NCBI RefSeq assembly: GCF_026914265.1
Contig: NC_069124.1
Location: 11,859,723-11,923,722, forward strand
Source of the DNA: Mya arenaria
Taxonomy: Eukaryota > Mollusca > Bivalvia > Myida > Myidae
Reading direction: 5' to 3'
Length of the DNA: 64,000 nt
Below, in pieces: positions 1 to 12,081 of this stretch (within the stretch, counting starts at the first letter, position 1; each line of letters opens with the position of its first letter). The position numbers were made by a program, and so were the translations under genes. The notes under the pieces were generated by a model. The model saw nothing but the letters and a program-made list of their open reading frames with translations. It was not told where the DNA came from and did no database searches.

Positions 1-102
1 TGAACGAATGATACCTTTCATAGTATTAACATATCTTGTTATTAGTGTACCGTCACATAATTCGAGATTTTAATGATCTGAATAAAATTATTTCCTGTTC
101 AG

Positions 103-641
103 ACGACAATAACTTCGCGTTTCCGAGCGGTGTACCAATGCCATGGGAATCCCATGGGGGTGAAGATGTAGCCATCTACGCCCAAGGGCCTATGTCACAC
201 CTATTCCACGGTGTACAGGTACGATCATTATGTTGCTTTGAACGCCATAACATTAACTTATTAATTCAATCCTGGTTATAGCTTTCCTGATCCTTTAACG
301 TGAACGAGAGTATAGCACTGTTACTGGCTGTCACACGGGACACCCAATTAACGTCACTCCCGGATAGTATTTTTAGTGGAGCGGCGGGGAATCGAACCTG
401 CGACGTTTGGATTGACAGTCAAGTGTGTTACCACTTGATCACGTATCCACCACTGAATATTACTTACAATCGCTTCTATGTACTTCAGGAGCAGAACTAT
501 ATCGCACACGTGATGGCATACTCTGCTTGCATTGGTCCGTACAAACAGCCGTGTAAACGGATGACCCCCCATCCCTCAACTGCCTCAGCCGACGGAATAT
601 CAGGACGTGCTCAAATATTGAAAATCATGCATGTAAAATAA
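103..641 (+). CDS. Alkaline phosphatase, last two exons (partial gene)
   Basis: Two exons, 103-218 and 489-641, joined in phase 0 across a GT/AG intron. The first encodes a region with [23 protein letters not shown]-like sequence split over the residues SHGGEDVA and [10 protein letters not shown]; the second continues [18 protein letters not shown]. This is the characteristic C-terminal part of animal alkaline phosphatases, in which the His of the T/S-H-x-G-E-D motif binds an active-site zinc. The enzyme hydrolyses phosphate monoesters and is usually tethered outside the cell by a GPI anchor. The tail after CIGPYKQPC is short and lacks an obvious hydrophobic GPI signal, so the annotated stop at 639-641 may not be the true end or this copy may be atypical. 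The rest of the gene lies left of the window. A degraded copy of the first exon recurs at about 20.9 kb. Confidence 0.8.
375..456 (-). repeat. tRNA-derived SINE head inside the phosphatase intron
   Basis: Read on the minus strand, this has an A-box-like stretch (GTGATCAAGTGGTAAC) and a clear B box (GGTTCGATTCC), with an anticodon-like GTC between them. The T stem does not pair well, so it is not a good functional tRNA. It lies wholly within the intron 219-488. Family not assigned. Confidence 0.5.
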
Positions 642-1312
642 CACTGTCAAGCTTTTCACCATGTTAAGATTGCCAAATCACTTACAATAATCATACTAAT
701 TGATTTATACTAAACCATGGTCGAAATCTTCATAGTACTTTTGCAAACTAATTGCGAAACATTTCTGTTGACATTTTTGTTTTACTCAAGTTAAACATGT
801 AGAAAAACGTCATGATGCTAATATGCAATTCTAAACCCTTTCAATGGCTTGTGCTTGCTATGTCTTATTCGTTTTGTGATTACTGTTAATACGTTCATTA
901 TACATGTAAACTGGTACACATTTTCATTATATTGCATGCAGGACTTTGAATAAGATTTGAATACCGTTCAAACAGTTTCTGTAAATAATGAAATTGTCCA
1001 TGAATTCAACATAATACAATGTATGATACTTGACAATGTGCTTTAGTGACATACTAGTATATCAATACGGGATAGGTTGATAAATAAGTAGTTGAATATA
1101 CGAGAAAATTATAGATCTGGATAAGTGGATATGGTTGTTTAATTATCAGTGGATGATTGATATGATTATTTTATAATAAAAAATGCTTTTGTGAAAAAAA
1201 TAACTATGATTTAGGGTCGATTTATTCATGATTCCCATTAAAAACTAAATTATGCGTTGAATTGTAATACTTTTGAATACTTAAAGTACATTACATTTAT
1301 TTGATATCGATG
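642..1312. other. Intergenic, no feature seen
   Basis: AT-rich sequence after the phosphatase exon. I see no open frame with family resemblance, tandem repeat or inverted-repeat element here. Confidence 0.5.
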
Positions 1313-1940
1313 TTAAAGCTACACTCTCACAGATTGACCATTTTTTGCATAAACATCTGAAAACCAATGATATTTGACATTGTTGACAATAAATAAGATC
1401 GTAGATTTTCATATTTCCGTTCGAAAATTAATGTTTTATGGCTTCAACCGTTACTAATGCACCAGTCAATTGTAACCACGCCCCCCAGGTCCGGGGGTAT
1501 ACCGGGGATAGCTAGGGAAATGGGCCGTGTTTTAACTTTCCAGGTGGCCCCGCAGGACCGGGTGACTGCGGGTTTTTTGTCTTAGCGCCAAATTTAGCGG
1601 AGATTGGGCCTTATATAGAGTCTCTGGGGTGCGGGGGCATTTGGCCGGGGTTTTACCATCAGTTCGTCCCCGCAGGGCTGGGATTTTACCCGGGGTTGGC
1701 TGGACCGAAAGTCAAAGTCCCCGCTATTCCCCGGACCTGGGGGTCCGTGGTTACAATTGACTGGTGCATAACGGGATAAGAAAAATGCATAAGACATCAT
1801 TTTTCGAACTTAAATATAAAAATCTGTAATATTTTTTGTCAGCAGTCTTATATAACTAGTTTCCATGGATTGTCGCAAAAATTGGCTCGTTCCAAGGCAA
1901 AAAATTTAAAAAAGTTCAATCTGTGAGAGTGTAGCTTTAA
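1313..1940. mobile_element. TTAA-flanked MITE, interrupted by a second MITE
   Basis: Terminal inverted repeats begin AGCTACACTCTCACAGATT and end with its reverse complement; both sides are flanked by TTAA, the target duplication of piggyBac and Kolobok elements. Without the nested element at 1458-1768 the unit is about 317 bp. An uninterrupted relative of about 360 bp lies at 27775-28134. No transposase is present, so it is non-autonomous. Confidence 0.75.
1458..1768. mobile_element. Palindromic GC-rich MITE (family TGCACCAGT), copy 1
   Basis: Near-perfect inverted ends, TGCACCAGTCAATTGTAA at the left and its complement at the right, with an internal CCCCCAGGTCCGGGG / CCCCGGACCTGGGGG pair. 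Flanked by TAA on both sides, compatible with the 3 bp TWA target sites of PIF/Harbinger elements. The interior is markedly GC-richer than the host. It lies inside the TTAA MITE 1313-1940. Three more copies occur in the window. No coding capacity. Confidence 0.75.
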
Positions 1941-2445
1941 AGTGACATAAAACAAAATTATCAGTCAGATATAGTAATGTAGTAATGCTCTAGTTTTTCT
2001 ATGAAACTATTTTTATGGGAAACATGTTTTAATCAATGAAGTTGACACACTATGGTTATGTTACTGTGTTTGAACTATCACTGTTAAGCTTTATATCCAT
2101 TATAGTCTATGTTAATGTGATTTTAGCTAAAAAAAATTAAATATTAAATCTTACTTGTGCAGCACTCAACAGGTTTAGGAAGTATCGCTCGGTCAAATTG
2201 TATTGCAATAGTATGATTCACATGTCATTTAACATGACTCATGATAGATAATAAAAGTCATATTCACTGATCGTTTCTTATCTTAGTTTACATTTTCTTA
2301 ACTTAACCTTATCTTGCTTGTCGTCTACCGGAATATAAAATGATAATGCCGCAACTCTGGGTACATTTAGCTGTAACGAAAACTATATTGTAAGTTTAAA
2401 CATATTTCACAACGATTGTGAAACAAGTTATTACAACATTATATC
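1941..2445. other. Intergenic, no feature seen
   Basis: AT-rich, without recognised gene or repeat. Confidence 0.4.
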
Positions 2446-2635
2446 AATCACTCTCGTTGGCACGAATTTACGCGACAGTGTGGTCGTGTGTTGTGGGGGA
2501 AACCGGAGAACCCGGAAAAAAAAACACTTGTCCGGCTTGGTGACCACATACCAAACTCACATGCGCCCAAGCCGGGAAACGAACCGGGTCGCCTAGTTGA
2601 GAAGCTCGTGCGCTAATCACTGCGCTAACCGGACA
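2446..2635 (-). repeat. tRNA-derived SINE (family A), copy 1
   Basis: On the minus strand the head has an A box (TTAGCGCAGTGATTAGCGC) and B box (GGTTCGTTTCCC), followed by a body containing GGTGACCAAGCCGGA-type and CTCCGGTTTCCCCCAC sequences. A second copy in the same orientation is at 14872-15066, with the body conserved through the GGTTTCCCC block, which marks it as a dispersed SINE and not a tRNA gene. Confidence 0.7.
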
Positions 2636-2731
2636 CTATTATTTTATATATAGTATTACATTTAACGTCAACGATGATATCTGTATTGCAATATTGTACA
2701 AATAACTTAAAGGCATACTTTAATTAATAAA

Positions 2732-3035
2732 TGCACCAATCAGTTGTAACCACAGCCCCCAATGTCCAGGGAATAGCGGGGACTTTGACTTTCGGTCCAG
2801 CCAAGCCCGGATAAAATCCCCGCCCTGCGGCTACGAACTGATGGTAAAATCCCCGCCAAATGCCCCCGCACCCCAGACACCCTAGATAATCCCATTTCCC
2901 GCTGACAAAGCCACGACAATCACCCGGTACAGCGGCGCCACCTGGAAGGTTGCAAGACGGCCCATTTCTCCGGCTATCTTCGGTATTCCCCCGGATCGGG
3001 GGGGGGGGGGGTCGTGGTTACAATTGACTGGTGCA
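2732..3035. mobile_element. Palindromic GC-rich MITE (family TGCACCAGT), copy 2
   Basis: Same ends as the copy at 1458-1768 but inserted in the opposite internal orientation (the GACTTTCGGTCCAGCCAA block lies near the left end). It contains a run of G at about 2998-3011. Confidence 0.75.
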
Positions 3036-4223
3036 TAATAGCATAACACTCGTTTAGAACTGTAGCTATGTTCGTGCTAAAAATAAAGATGTTGTAGTAT
3101 GAACATGTACCGGTGGCATACGGACCCAGATGGTCATGGTGTCATTGAGCGTGTCACGTGTTATGGTTATGTGTGACTTAAGCCGGTCTTATTTGTGATC
3201 GACGGTACCAAAATGAGGCAATGGAATGGATTTTGTATCAAACTGACATATTGTATTGATATACATATGTATAACTGTTATACAAATGGAGAGACGTACT
3301 TGTCACACGCTAACCATGGAGAGTCAAATGCATCTTTACTTTAATAGATTACATTATTTTATTAAATAATAATAGTAATTATGATGATCGATTCTATGGT
3401 TGCATATAATGGTATTATTACTGGTTATCTACCTTTTGATTTGCGAATTTCACTTAGTAAGTGGTAACACGAATCTTACTATGTTAACCAGTTCTGAGCA
3501 CTTTCAAGCCTGTTTTTAGTCTAATGATATAAATCTTACCAAAAAGGTAACGCGAATATTGACTAGATAGCTCGATAATTATAGCGAAAATTGGTTAACA
3601 GCTTATCTTACGGCAGTTATATGCCACCATACGATTCGATTAAACGTCATATCACTTGTAAATGACAATGGCTTTTATTTTATTGATTATTCAAGCTCGA
3701 CCAAATTTATGTTCCAGCAGGATCAAAAGATGAAAATCACTTTCATATTTGTCTTACGGTTGAACACAACCTTCCTGCAACTTTACACACACCAACCTCT
3801 GCAATTGGTCTTGATAGGGATTAGGCGCATTCCCTGTTGCAAACATGGCATCTGAAAGCGAATATGCAGCTTCCAGAATGTATAAAATGGACGCAAGTAG
3901 TAGTTTCGATCGAAGCTACGTGGTAATCATACACCATATTTCTCTAGTATGCAAATGATTATACTTTGACAATTTCCGAGCGGGGGTATGTTTCACGTTC
4001 TTGTAATAACCCTAGTATGATCGTTTTTATAATGAATTTCGCGTACACGCTACAATTCCATTGTTCAATGCATGCGAGTGTTTTCTTTGTTTGTGTCTAC
4101 TCATAAACTTCAATATCGGAACGATAAACAATAAAATAGCGTTTTATATTACTTGTTAAGACAAATACATGGCGTATACTTTTACCGCGTTTATCAAACA
4201 AGCGGTCACCGGACTGCTAGCCT
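3036..4223. other. Upstream region of copy 1, no confident feature
   Basis: AT-rich. A short ATG frame from 3847 runs 25 codons to a possible GT donor near 3921, but nothing in the other copies supports it as an exon. Confidence 0.35.
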
Positions 4224-4240
4224 ACTTCCTCTTTCGGTTG
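4224..4240 (+). promoter_or_regulatory. Shared promoter-proximal box of MIEAP-like copy 1
   Basis: ACTTCCTCTTTCGGTTG. The first 13 bases are identical in front of copies 1, 2, 4, 5 and 6. On the other strand it reads CGAAAGAGGAAGT, an ETS class III (PU.1-like) site overlapping a GAAANNGGAA IRF-type half pair; on this strand it is also a C-led pyrimidine tract like a TOP initiator. GGTTG places it with the type I copies (5). Confidence 0.55.
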
Positions 4241-6586
4241 TCTTTCCATATTTGGACGGCAGCCCTACCTGGTTATTGATTTGGTCGGAGTTTGCTACAT
4301 CTGCAGGACAGGTATTTGTATATATATCTTATTAAAATACATTAACTATGACATTACAAGTGTATCATGTATCTCTACATCGTTTTTGTTGATATATTTT
4401 GACCCATTTTGATATATACAGTATGTCATAAATGATTATCATATGCTTCAAGTGTATCATGTAGGGAATGAAAACTTAAAAAGAATCTAAGTATCAAATA
4501 CACGCGACAATACAATCTAAAACAAAAAGCTCACATTTTATCAGTCTATAAGTAAGTTATCACGTAATACTGTGGAAATTCACAATCAATCAATCCACCC
4601 TTTTAAATGCATACATATATTATAATGTACATGTGTGATCAACGGTCAGATCAATCACATCAAATGCCAGTTCATACAGAACATAACTTGTTGCATTCAC
4701 TATGTTGTTAATAATGGCTGAAGATTGCAGTCGCATAACCCATTTATCTTGGTAAACGCCATTCTCGTTTACCAGAGTGGTGATGCTATGCGTACCACAG
4801 ACTTATCATGATCGTACCTCTGATTACTGAGAATGGGTAAATACATACGTATAGCCTTTATCTGTGTAAGTGTAACACAGGGGCATGATTTTAGCAAACT
4901 TATTGTGCACAATTTGAACATAATGAAAACATTTTTGTAGATTAAATTAATGCATACTTTGCTGACGGTTAAAGAATGTTCTAAATGGTGTTAAACGTAG
5001 TATATAATTCAGCTCTGGCGGCCGCGTTGTTCTCTTTAATAAAACAATTTAATTGCAAACACTTGATAGTCGTTCCCGGATGTTTTAAACTGAACAGCGG
5101 AAAATTACCACGCTGTTTTATAGATACGCATAGACTTTCATGGTGGCCTCTCTCCATTTATTCAAGCTACTGTTAACCGCTACACGAGTATGTCTGTAAT
5201 GTTGTAAAGGAAATTAGAAAATCGAAATTCGGCCATAAGGTATTCTATATCGAAGCTGGCTTTTCATTTTTATCATTTATGTAGTAAATTGCTGACGGCA
5301 GTGAGTTTGTGATTGTTCTTAATTCAGAGAAGTAATTGATTCGAAGCAAACATTGAATGGAAGGCATCGGGAAGAAGAACAACTGCGTCGAGAAACGAAA
5401 GTTATAGAAAATGTAAAAAAAGGACAGAGAAGATGAAATAAAGGATTTAAAACAAGAAAATAGAAAATTAGAACGTGAAAAAGAAGAAGCGCTATTAAGG
5501 TACACAATTTTGCATTGGAATGTTTACTATTTTTAATTAAAATACTACCTACCAATTTCACAGTTTTACCTTCTTTCCATGTTGCTTTCATCTTCAGATT
5601 AAGTGAGCTTGTATCATTAAAACTTCGCGACAACAACCCAGATATCGTGGATCTTAGCGACGCCTACAGGCCAACGAAACTACCGGAAATGTTCAGTGAC
5701 AATGAGTGGACCGCTGGTTTTATTGTAATGGAGGAAAAAGGATTTAAAGAGAGGCAGATAATTGATTTTCTTCTCGATGTTTTGATGGTAAACCGTTTAA
5801 TAACTGAAGTAGAATGTCTTTTGTTCATATCCTTCTTGCATTATTTGTAACAGCAAAATAAAACACTGGATTATTCATACTTTTCGCTTATATAAGATTG
5901 AAAGTTAATGTGGATTTGCAGAAAATATGCTGTTTTTCATTTCAGGAATCGTTTATATTTTGTAGAACAGAACTTGATTACAACTGGCAGCTCATTAATC
6001 GATGGTATTTGGACGATGTAAGAATATGTCGTTGAAGTACAATACAATACAATACAATACAATATTCATTTATTTGTAATGTAAGCCCTCCAGTCCAAAA
6101 TATATTCAAACAAGATTTTTCTATATGAGTGATGCTATATAAAATGTTAAACAATAATATACACAAAATGAGAATATTAATACAAATGCAAACATAAAAA
6201 TTATTATTATATAGTTGATCAGTTGTAACATAACCTACAATCTTTTTCTATAAATGTGAAGCTATACGATAAATATATTGTTGAATAATGCATAAAATAA
6301 GGATAATAACACAAATCCAAAATTAATAATTATTGTATAATTGATCAGTTACAACATGGTACATAACTTAATGCTATTCACAAAATACATAATGAAAATA
6401 TTAATACAAGTGCAAACAATAATTCGTATATAGATCTAGATCATCAGTTGCAACATAATACATATAAACTACACTCGCAATTTAGGTAGCATTAGCTCGA
6501 CACGTACGTATATGCATGTATACATTGGGATAGTAATTTAAAACTTATGCATTTATAACAAGATACACATTACAATGAATTAAGAA

Positions 6587-9500
6587 TTAAGATTTTTTTC
6601 TTAATTCGAATCCCAGTTTAATAAAATTTGCTAAATTAAAGATGCTCTCTTTTCTTGTGTCCGCCATTATAGTTCTAAACCTTTCACGGCTATTTACAAC
6701 TGTATTAACTTCATCGAAATTCAAATAATTGTCTCTTAGTTCACAATACTTAGGACAGTCAATTAAAAAGTGAACTTTGTTTTCAATCACGTATACGTTA
6801 CGTTCGAGACAAAAAGTACAGAATCTAAATTCTCGGTCGATATTTGAATGTCTTCCAGTATCTATTTTTAAATCATGACTACTGCACCGAAAGTTCGCAA
6901 AGGGCACGTTTACACATATATGGTAAATTTAATGACAAGTAACACTCGGGAGCCACAGTTGTTTTATAAATGCTATAACACAATGCCTTCGGTGAACTGC
7001 TAATATCTGATAGTATCTTCTGTCTGGAACAGTCTGAAACTCTAGTTTTGAACAGTGTTAGGAAACCGTCGGGGTTGCCTACACCATTAGCGGTCCATGC
7101 GTAGCCCAAGCCAAAACGAAACAACAGGCGTTTTACATGCGTTGCCCACGTTGTACGTCCCTGCTCATCCAAGTTTCTAAGCATTGCGTAACACTGCTTC
7201 GTTAAACGTTCTTCCGACATAACTGTTAGTTTGAGCGAATAGTTTACGCAGCGTGTCATGTAGCTGACGTTTAGAGGGAGACGTCCACATTCACTGAGGG
7301 CGAAAAAGTCAGCTACGTTGCGATTTAAACACAATATCCTTTTACAAAATAACGTGTGCACTTTTTCAATCTGATTACATGTTTCATAGCCCCAGATTTC
7401 AGCTGAATACACGAGAATGGGTTTTACCATGGCGTCAAATAATTTGAATGCATCTGAAAGACTAAAATAGCCAAACTGCTTCTAGTACGTGTAAATCATA
7501 TTAACAACTTTAGTTGCTTGTAATGATAATACGTCTTTCGAGTTTGTCCATGATAGTTTAGGAGTAAAATAAGCTCCTAGGTATTTATAACAGTTAACCA
7601 CTTCGATGCCGTTACCATTGTATGTCCACTTTTCATCATTTCTTAACGGTCCACCGTTTCTGAATACAATTATTTTAGATTTGTCAAGGTTAATCCTCAT
7701 ACCAGTTTCAGCGCAATAATTACTGATTTCATTAATCTGTCTCTATAGCTTAAATACCGTATCAGCAAAACTCGAAACGTCGTCCGCAAACAAAAAACAA
7801 TATAATTCTCCCGATTCTTGCGATACAATTATACCATTTTGACATTGTCTATTTAAATACTTGACAAGGTCGTTAATATAAAGATTAAAAATTATTGTTG
7901 AAATCACACATCCCAGTCCCAATTTGGCATTCAAAGGACTCAGTAAGTCCCGTTAAGGAGGTCCCGGTAACCTTAACACATGATTTGAGCTGAGAGTAAA
8001 TACTTTTAAACAACGTCATGAATTTGCCGTCAGCTTTTATACCCTTTCGCTGCAGGCTTTCCCACAGTTTACGGTGCACACAATTGTCAAACGCCTTAAG
8101 ATAATCAAAATAAAACACATATAGGCGACCTTTCCGTTTGCTAATATACTTTTGGATAATAGATTGCAAATTAAAAATATTGTCTGTCGTGGAGTAATTT
8201 CTGCGGAACCCGGCTTGACTTTCATCAATAATGATATTTGATTCCGCCCAGTTTGTTAATCGGTCTGCAAAAATCTTCATGAATACTTTGCTAATACTAC
8301 TACCCACTGAAATCGCCCTGTAATTGTTAAGGTCAGTTTTTGTACCTTTTTTAAAAACCGGTGTTATAATACTTTCAGCCCAGACTGATGGGTATTGACC
8401 TGTGTTCAAAATGTTATTAAACAACTTGTTTATGTAGGGTAGGGTAATATGGATTGTGCTTTTAAGCATTTCTATGCATACTCCGTCCACACCGGAAGCA
8501 CAACCGCTCCGGAGAGATTTAACGCTGCTCACGATTTCGTCATCAGTGATGTCATTATCAAGCTTTACGTCATCAACTTCTATGTATAAGTTATTGAACA
8601 TATCTGGATTGTCTCTTGTTTCCGTGTTATCAGTAAATAACTCCCTGAAATAGTGTAACCAAGTCTCTCCTTCAATGGGCACGGATTTACAAGTCTTTCT
8701 AACTGAGGACTTAATACAATTCCAGAAAAAGTTAGCGCTTTTACGATTTTGAATCAGCTCATTACGCATGTTACTTTCATACAAAAGTTGTTTTGCTCGG
8801 CATAAGTTCTTAAAGCATTGTTTATTGGATAAATATACTTCTAAATCAGATTTAGAATGGGAATGCCTGAATTTCCGCAAACTGTTGTATTTCAGATATT
8901 TAGAACGCGTGCATTCTGAGTCCCACCACTTTGGCTGATCGTTCGTTGCGCTAGTGCCGCGTGAACTGCTATTTGTACGAGGTTTCGACTTTATGTTAAC
9001 ACCAGCATTTTGTAGTATGTCTATGAAGCTATTAACACTTCCGGCAATGTTTTCGTCACATATATTGTTCATAAAAGGAGTAAATGACGATGCAAATGCT
9101 TGAACAAAATTCTCGCGAAATGTTTCATTCCATTTATAAGTATGAAATGCGGTGAGATTTCCATTTGATTGGCTATCAGTTACTTGATTCTCGAAACGCG
9201 TTCCGAGGGATAACACGCAAGTTAATGGAAAATGATCCGAATAATCGCAATCTTCCACTCCGAAATCTCTGTTAATATGGAATAAGTCCGTTGAGGCTAT
9301 AATGTAGTCCACAACACTGGATCCCCCATTTGCCGTGCACGTAACGTTACCGACCAGGTCCCTAAACAGCCTTCCATTTAGAATGTGAATTCCTAATGTA
9401 CAACACAGTGCGATGAGCGAAACCCCAAACTTATTGCATTTCTCATCGCAATTACGACGCTGAATATTAAACGGGTCACTAGGGTAGTCGACGTCAGCGT

Positions 9501-10020
9501 TGAAAACGTAATTAATGTCGTCATCGGGGATAATGTCTTGTAATCTACCGATGCGAGCGTTCATATCACCGGCCACCATGAGAGCGACGTCACCAAGATC
9601 CGAAATAATGCACGTTAATTTCTCTGACAGTATGTCGATGCCGTTAGATACGTCGTTGTCGTAAATTGGAGAGTTCTCAGGCGCGACGTAACAACAGAAA
9701 AGAACAACACTTGTTTGCAGCATGGAGATACGTTTATCAATATAAAGCACAACGCATTCCTGGAACTCTGGGTAGATACGTTTAATAAGACCAGCAGCAC
9801 ACAGCTCGTTTTTCACGAAGACCGTAACTCCTCCGGATCCTCGCACACATTTGGAAGTCCTTGGACAGTCAAAGTTTGTGTACCCAGGAAGGAAATTTTC
9901 AAAACTGTCGTTTACGGTTTGCCACGTTTCGTACAAACTAATTTTATCATGACGTTTACAAAATGTGATAAACTCAAGATTTCCTTAATCCTTATTTAAA
10001 GAACAAATGTTTAAAACGTT
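6587..10020 (-). pseudogene. LINE ORF2: endonuclease / reverse transcriptase, broken
   Basis: The main open frame (9936-7885) carries the APE endonuclease motifs VAGDMNARIG and SDHFPL and the RT blocks PVFKKGTKTDLNNYRAIS, QAGFRRNYSTTDNIFNL and FYFDYLKAFD. The RT catalytic block follows in another frame as FLFADD at about 7790. Then LDKSK and CYKYLGAYF (thumb), ILVYSAEIWGYE, and a Cys/His tail FRCSSHDLKIDTGRHSNI ... CTFC ... HFLIDCP. Breaks visible: stop at 9985-9987 near the N-terminus, frame change near 7920, stops near 7726 and 7482, frame change near 6900. FYFDYLKAFD differs slightly from the usual F-x-D-x-x-K-A-F-D but keeps the catalytic Asp. Confidence 0.8.
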
Positions 10021-10053
10021 GTATTTACAGCATTTTGGGCCTTGACCGGAATC

Positions 10054-10719
10054 CTATTTACTCGCAAGAATAGGACTTTTACTGTCTTTACAGTAGGTGT
10101 ACATTTTACCATCAACAACCAGTTTATCTAACTTAAAGTAAGCCAGTTTCCCGGAATCAATGCACTCTTTGAAGAAGGGATATAAATCGGTTCTTGCTTT
10201 TGATATTCTCTGAGGGAGATCTTCTGATATGCGAAACGGCAGGTTTGTCGACTTACGTTTCGTGCGGAATTTAGACAGGACGGTTTTCCTGTCTATGTAG
10301 TTTGCAAAACGGACATGTACTGGTCTAGGGGATTGTTTTCCGGGTAAGCGATGCATGTCTTCAAAACTCATGTTTGAATTATCAATGCCAAGGTCGTCTC
10401 TGACGAGTTTGCGCACGTTGTCATCTAGTTCAGCTGACCTGAGATCAGATGACGTGGCACTCTCTTAAACAATAGACATTTTCTTAGTAAGTGTATTTAC
10501 CTCAGCAGATAGCTTTATATTATGTTCCTTCAATACTAAGTTTTCATTTTTGAGATCTGCTACAGATTTTTCGAAAGTATCGAACCTACGGTCCATGTTT
10601 TTTACATCACGCCGGATTTCAAGCAAAATTTCCGTCATAGTAAGCTCAGATCCAGGCTCCGAGTCGCTCACATCTGTGTTCCCATGCAGGTCTTCGGAAA
10701 GACCCGCTAATCGATCCAC
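10054..10719 (-). pseudogene. LINE ORF1: coiled coil plus RRM-like RNA-binding protein, one stop
   Basis: A single frame from 10719 to 10054 with one TAA at 10465-10467. Before the stop: MDRLAGLSEDL, then a coiled coil (ILLEIRRDVKNMDRRFDTFE ...). After it: MHRLPGKQSPRPVHVRFANY, the RAHR-x-G ... VRF signature of L1-type ORF1 proteins, which trimerise and bind the element RNA. The ends before 10719 are uncertain because another frame is open upstream (11000-10707) that may be the original N-terminus after a frame change. Confidence 0.65.
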
Positions 10720-12081
10720 ATCACGGCTGTTTCCGGTTTGATACCACGTACTAACGGACGTCTGAGGCAGTGGTAGCTCAGACCTCCGAGTGGCGCGATC
10801 CCCTCGCGCTTACGGCTGCTGTTGGAAGTCAGGTCCTCCCATGGCCCCGGCGGTGGATACCGACGGGGGGTTCGTTGCTGTAGTGCTAGCTGCGAGTCGC
10901 TGCCCTCCACGGCCACGGGCGGTAGCTGGCCCGGGGTCAGGTTCCCCAACCTCAGCCAACAAAAGGTAAAATAATGCAATACGAAGACACAGGGATACAT
11001 ATTTTAGCTTTAAAGTCTTGAGTTTACACTTCGTTTAGATTGGCTGTGAAAATGTCCAAATGTGGATACGCCAGGCTTGCAGAGAAATTCCCATCGTAAT
11101 TTGCTTGGATATCACTATCTAAAAGAGTTCAGACTTCAGCAGGTAATCCAATATACTATTGCAAGTTTTCTTGTAAAATGTTTGTAAACAATACCTTGCT
11201 GTATGATCAAGATCTAGCTCACTCAAATACCATTGTCGGTTTTCCCGTTTGACAACTGATTTCCATCTTTTATGTTATACCTGTAAATAGTCAATTATGT
11301 CATTTTTTAAATTTGGAACTTGGCTTAGTATACACTCTGTTTGTGCGCAACATTTTGAAATAGTATCATAAATGCTTGTGTTATATCGCTTATTGTTTTA
11401 GAGTTTACCCAACAACGATAAGGTTAAGAAGAGTCTTAAAGATGCCCGGAAAGCCATAATTCCCAACTTAGTGCCTGAAATGGAACAGGTAGGATATTTG
11501 ATTGATTTGAATGGTATATCAGTACTTACATATAATCGTGAACTCATGGTTATTGCATGTCTCGAAATTCATTGTTCTTATAAATTTTAGTTATGATCGG
11601 CAAAAATTGCAAAGACGAGACGCTGTGTGTGATATTGTCAACCAGTGCATTTGCACAATATGTGGCGACTTGTATAAAGCTGTGTTTGTTGATGAATGCA
11701 AACGACCCTCCGGTGGTCATTTCCTATCCCGGGTGGGTCTCGTGTGAAAAACGAAGCAACTCAACCGAAGGAAACGACGATCAGAATATGGCACAGTCTG
11801 ATGGAAGCTTTGCGGAGGTCCAAGAAGAAAAGGGCAACGCTTCTTTGACAGGAGCCAGGGAGACGCAACATTTTAGCAAAGATTTATTTAAAGAGTACAC
11901 AAAGAGAGGAAAATTCGTGAAGTTCTATGTTTGGCCAGTGGTATATCTGCATGAGAATGGGCCTTTGTTAGCAAAGGGTATTGCTCAAGGTACTGAAGAG
12001 AATATTGATGGTGATCAGCTTTGGGAATGGTATAAAGAATCCGACTATAACGATTTGGATGGAATCAATTGTGTTTTTTAA

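Larger units (their letters stand above)
6029..10965 (-). mobile_element. APE-type LINE, near full length but defective
   Basis: Antisense to the host gene, in the intron between its exons 5946-6017 and 11402-11488. The 3' tail is a run of ATTGT units (plus strand AATAC at about 6029-6064) beginning only some 12 bases past the splice donor. Order from its 5' end: GC-rich leader (10740-10965), ORF1 with coiled coil and RRM-like part, ORF2 with apurinic endonuclease and reverse transcriptase, CCHC-like tail, AT-rich 3' region. An L1-like ORF1 with this ORF2 suggests an L1-, CR1- or Jockey-related clade; I cannot place it further. At least six lesions mean it is not itself active. Confidence 0.85.
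4224..12081 (+). pseudogene. MIEAP-like copy 1 (type I), probably decayed
   Basis: Recognisable exons: coiled coil 5328-5499; SELVSLKLRDNNPDIVDL exon 5598-5787; 5946-6017 (ESFIFCRTELDYNWQL); 11402-11488 (SLPNNDKVKKSLKDAR); last exon about 11587-12081, ending in a YVATCIKLC ... NANDPPV ... FYVWPVVYLHENGP ... LAKGIAQG domain as in the intact copies. Signs of decay: the 28 bp first-exon site beside the promoter box (4284-4311) has GTC where the others have ATG; the coiled-coil exon changes frame in a run of A near 5415; three codons (ELY) are missing after MFS in the next exon; and the last exon has lost its phase-0 acceptor, its usable frame starting two bases into the apparent exon. The C-terminal frame 11593-12081 itself is open, so a shortened product or assembly error cannot be excluded. 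A LINE occupies the intron 6018-11401. Confidence 0.7.

Noticed and set aside
375-456. Possible tRNA-Asp gene (anticodon GTC) on the minus strand
   Set aside because: Poor T-stem pairing and location within an intron favour a SINE head.
3847-3921. Possible first exon MASESEYAASRMYKMD before copy 1
   Set aside because: It has a GT after 25 codons, but phase and sequence match no first exon of the other copies and it lies upstream of the shared box.
10707-11000. 97-codon minus-strand frame over the GC-rich LINE leader
   Set aside because: Not listed as its own gene: it overlaps the 5' end of the LINE and may be a displaced N-terminus of ORF1 or non-coding leader.
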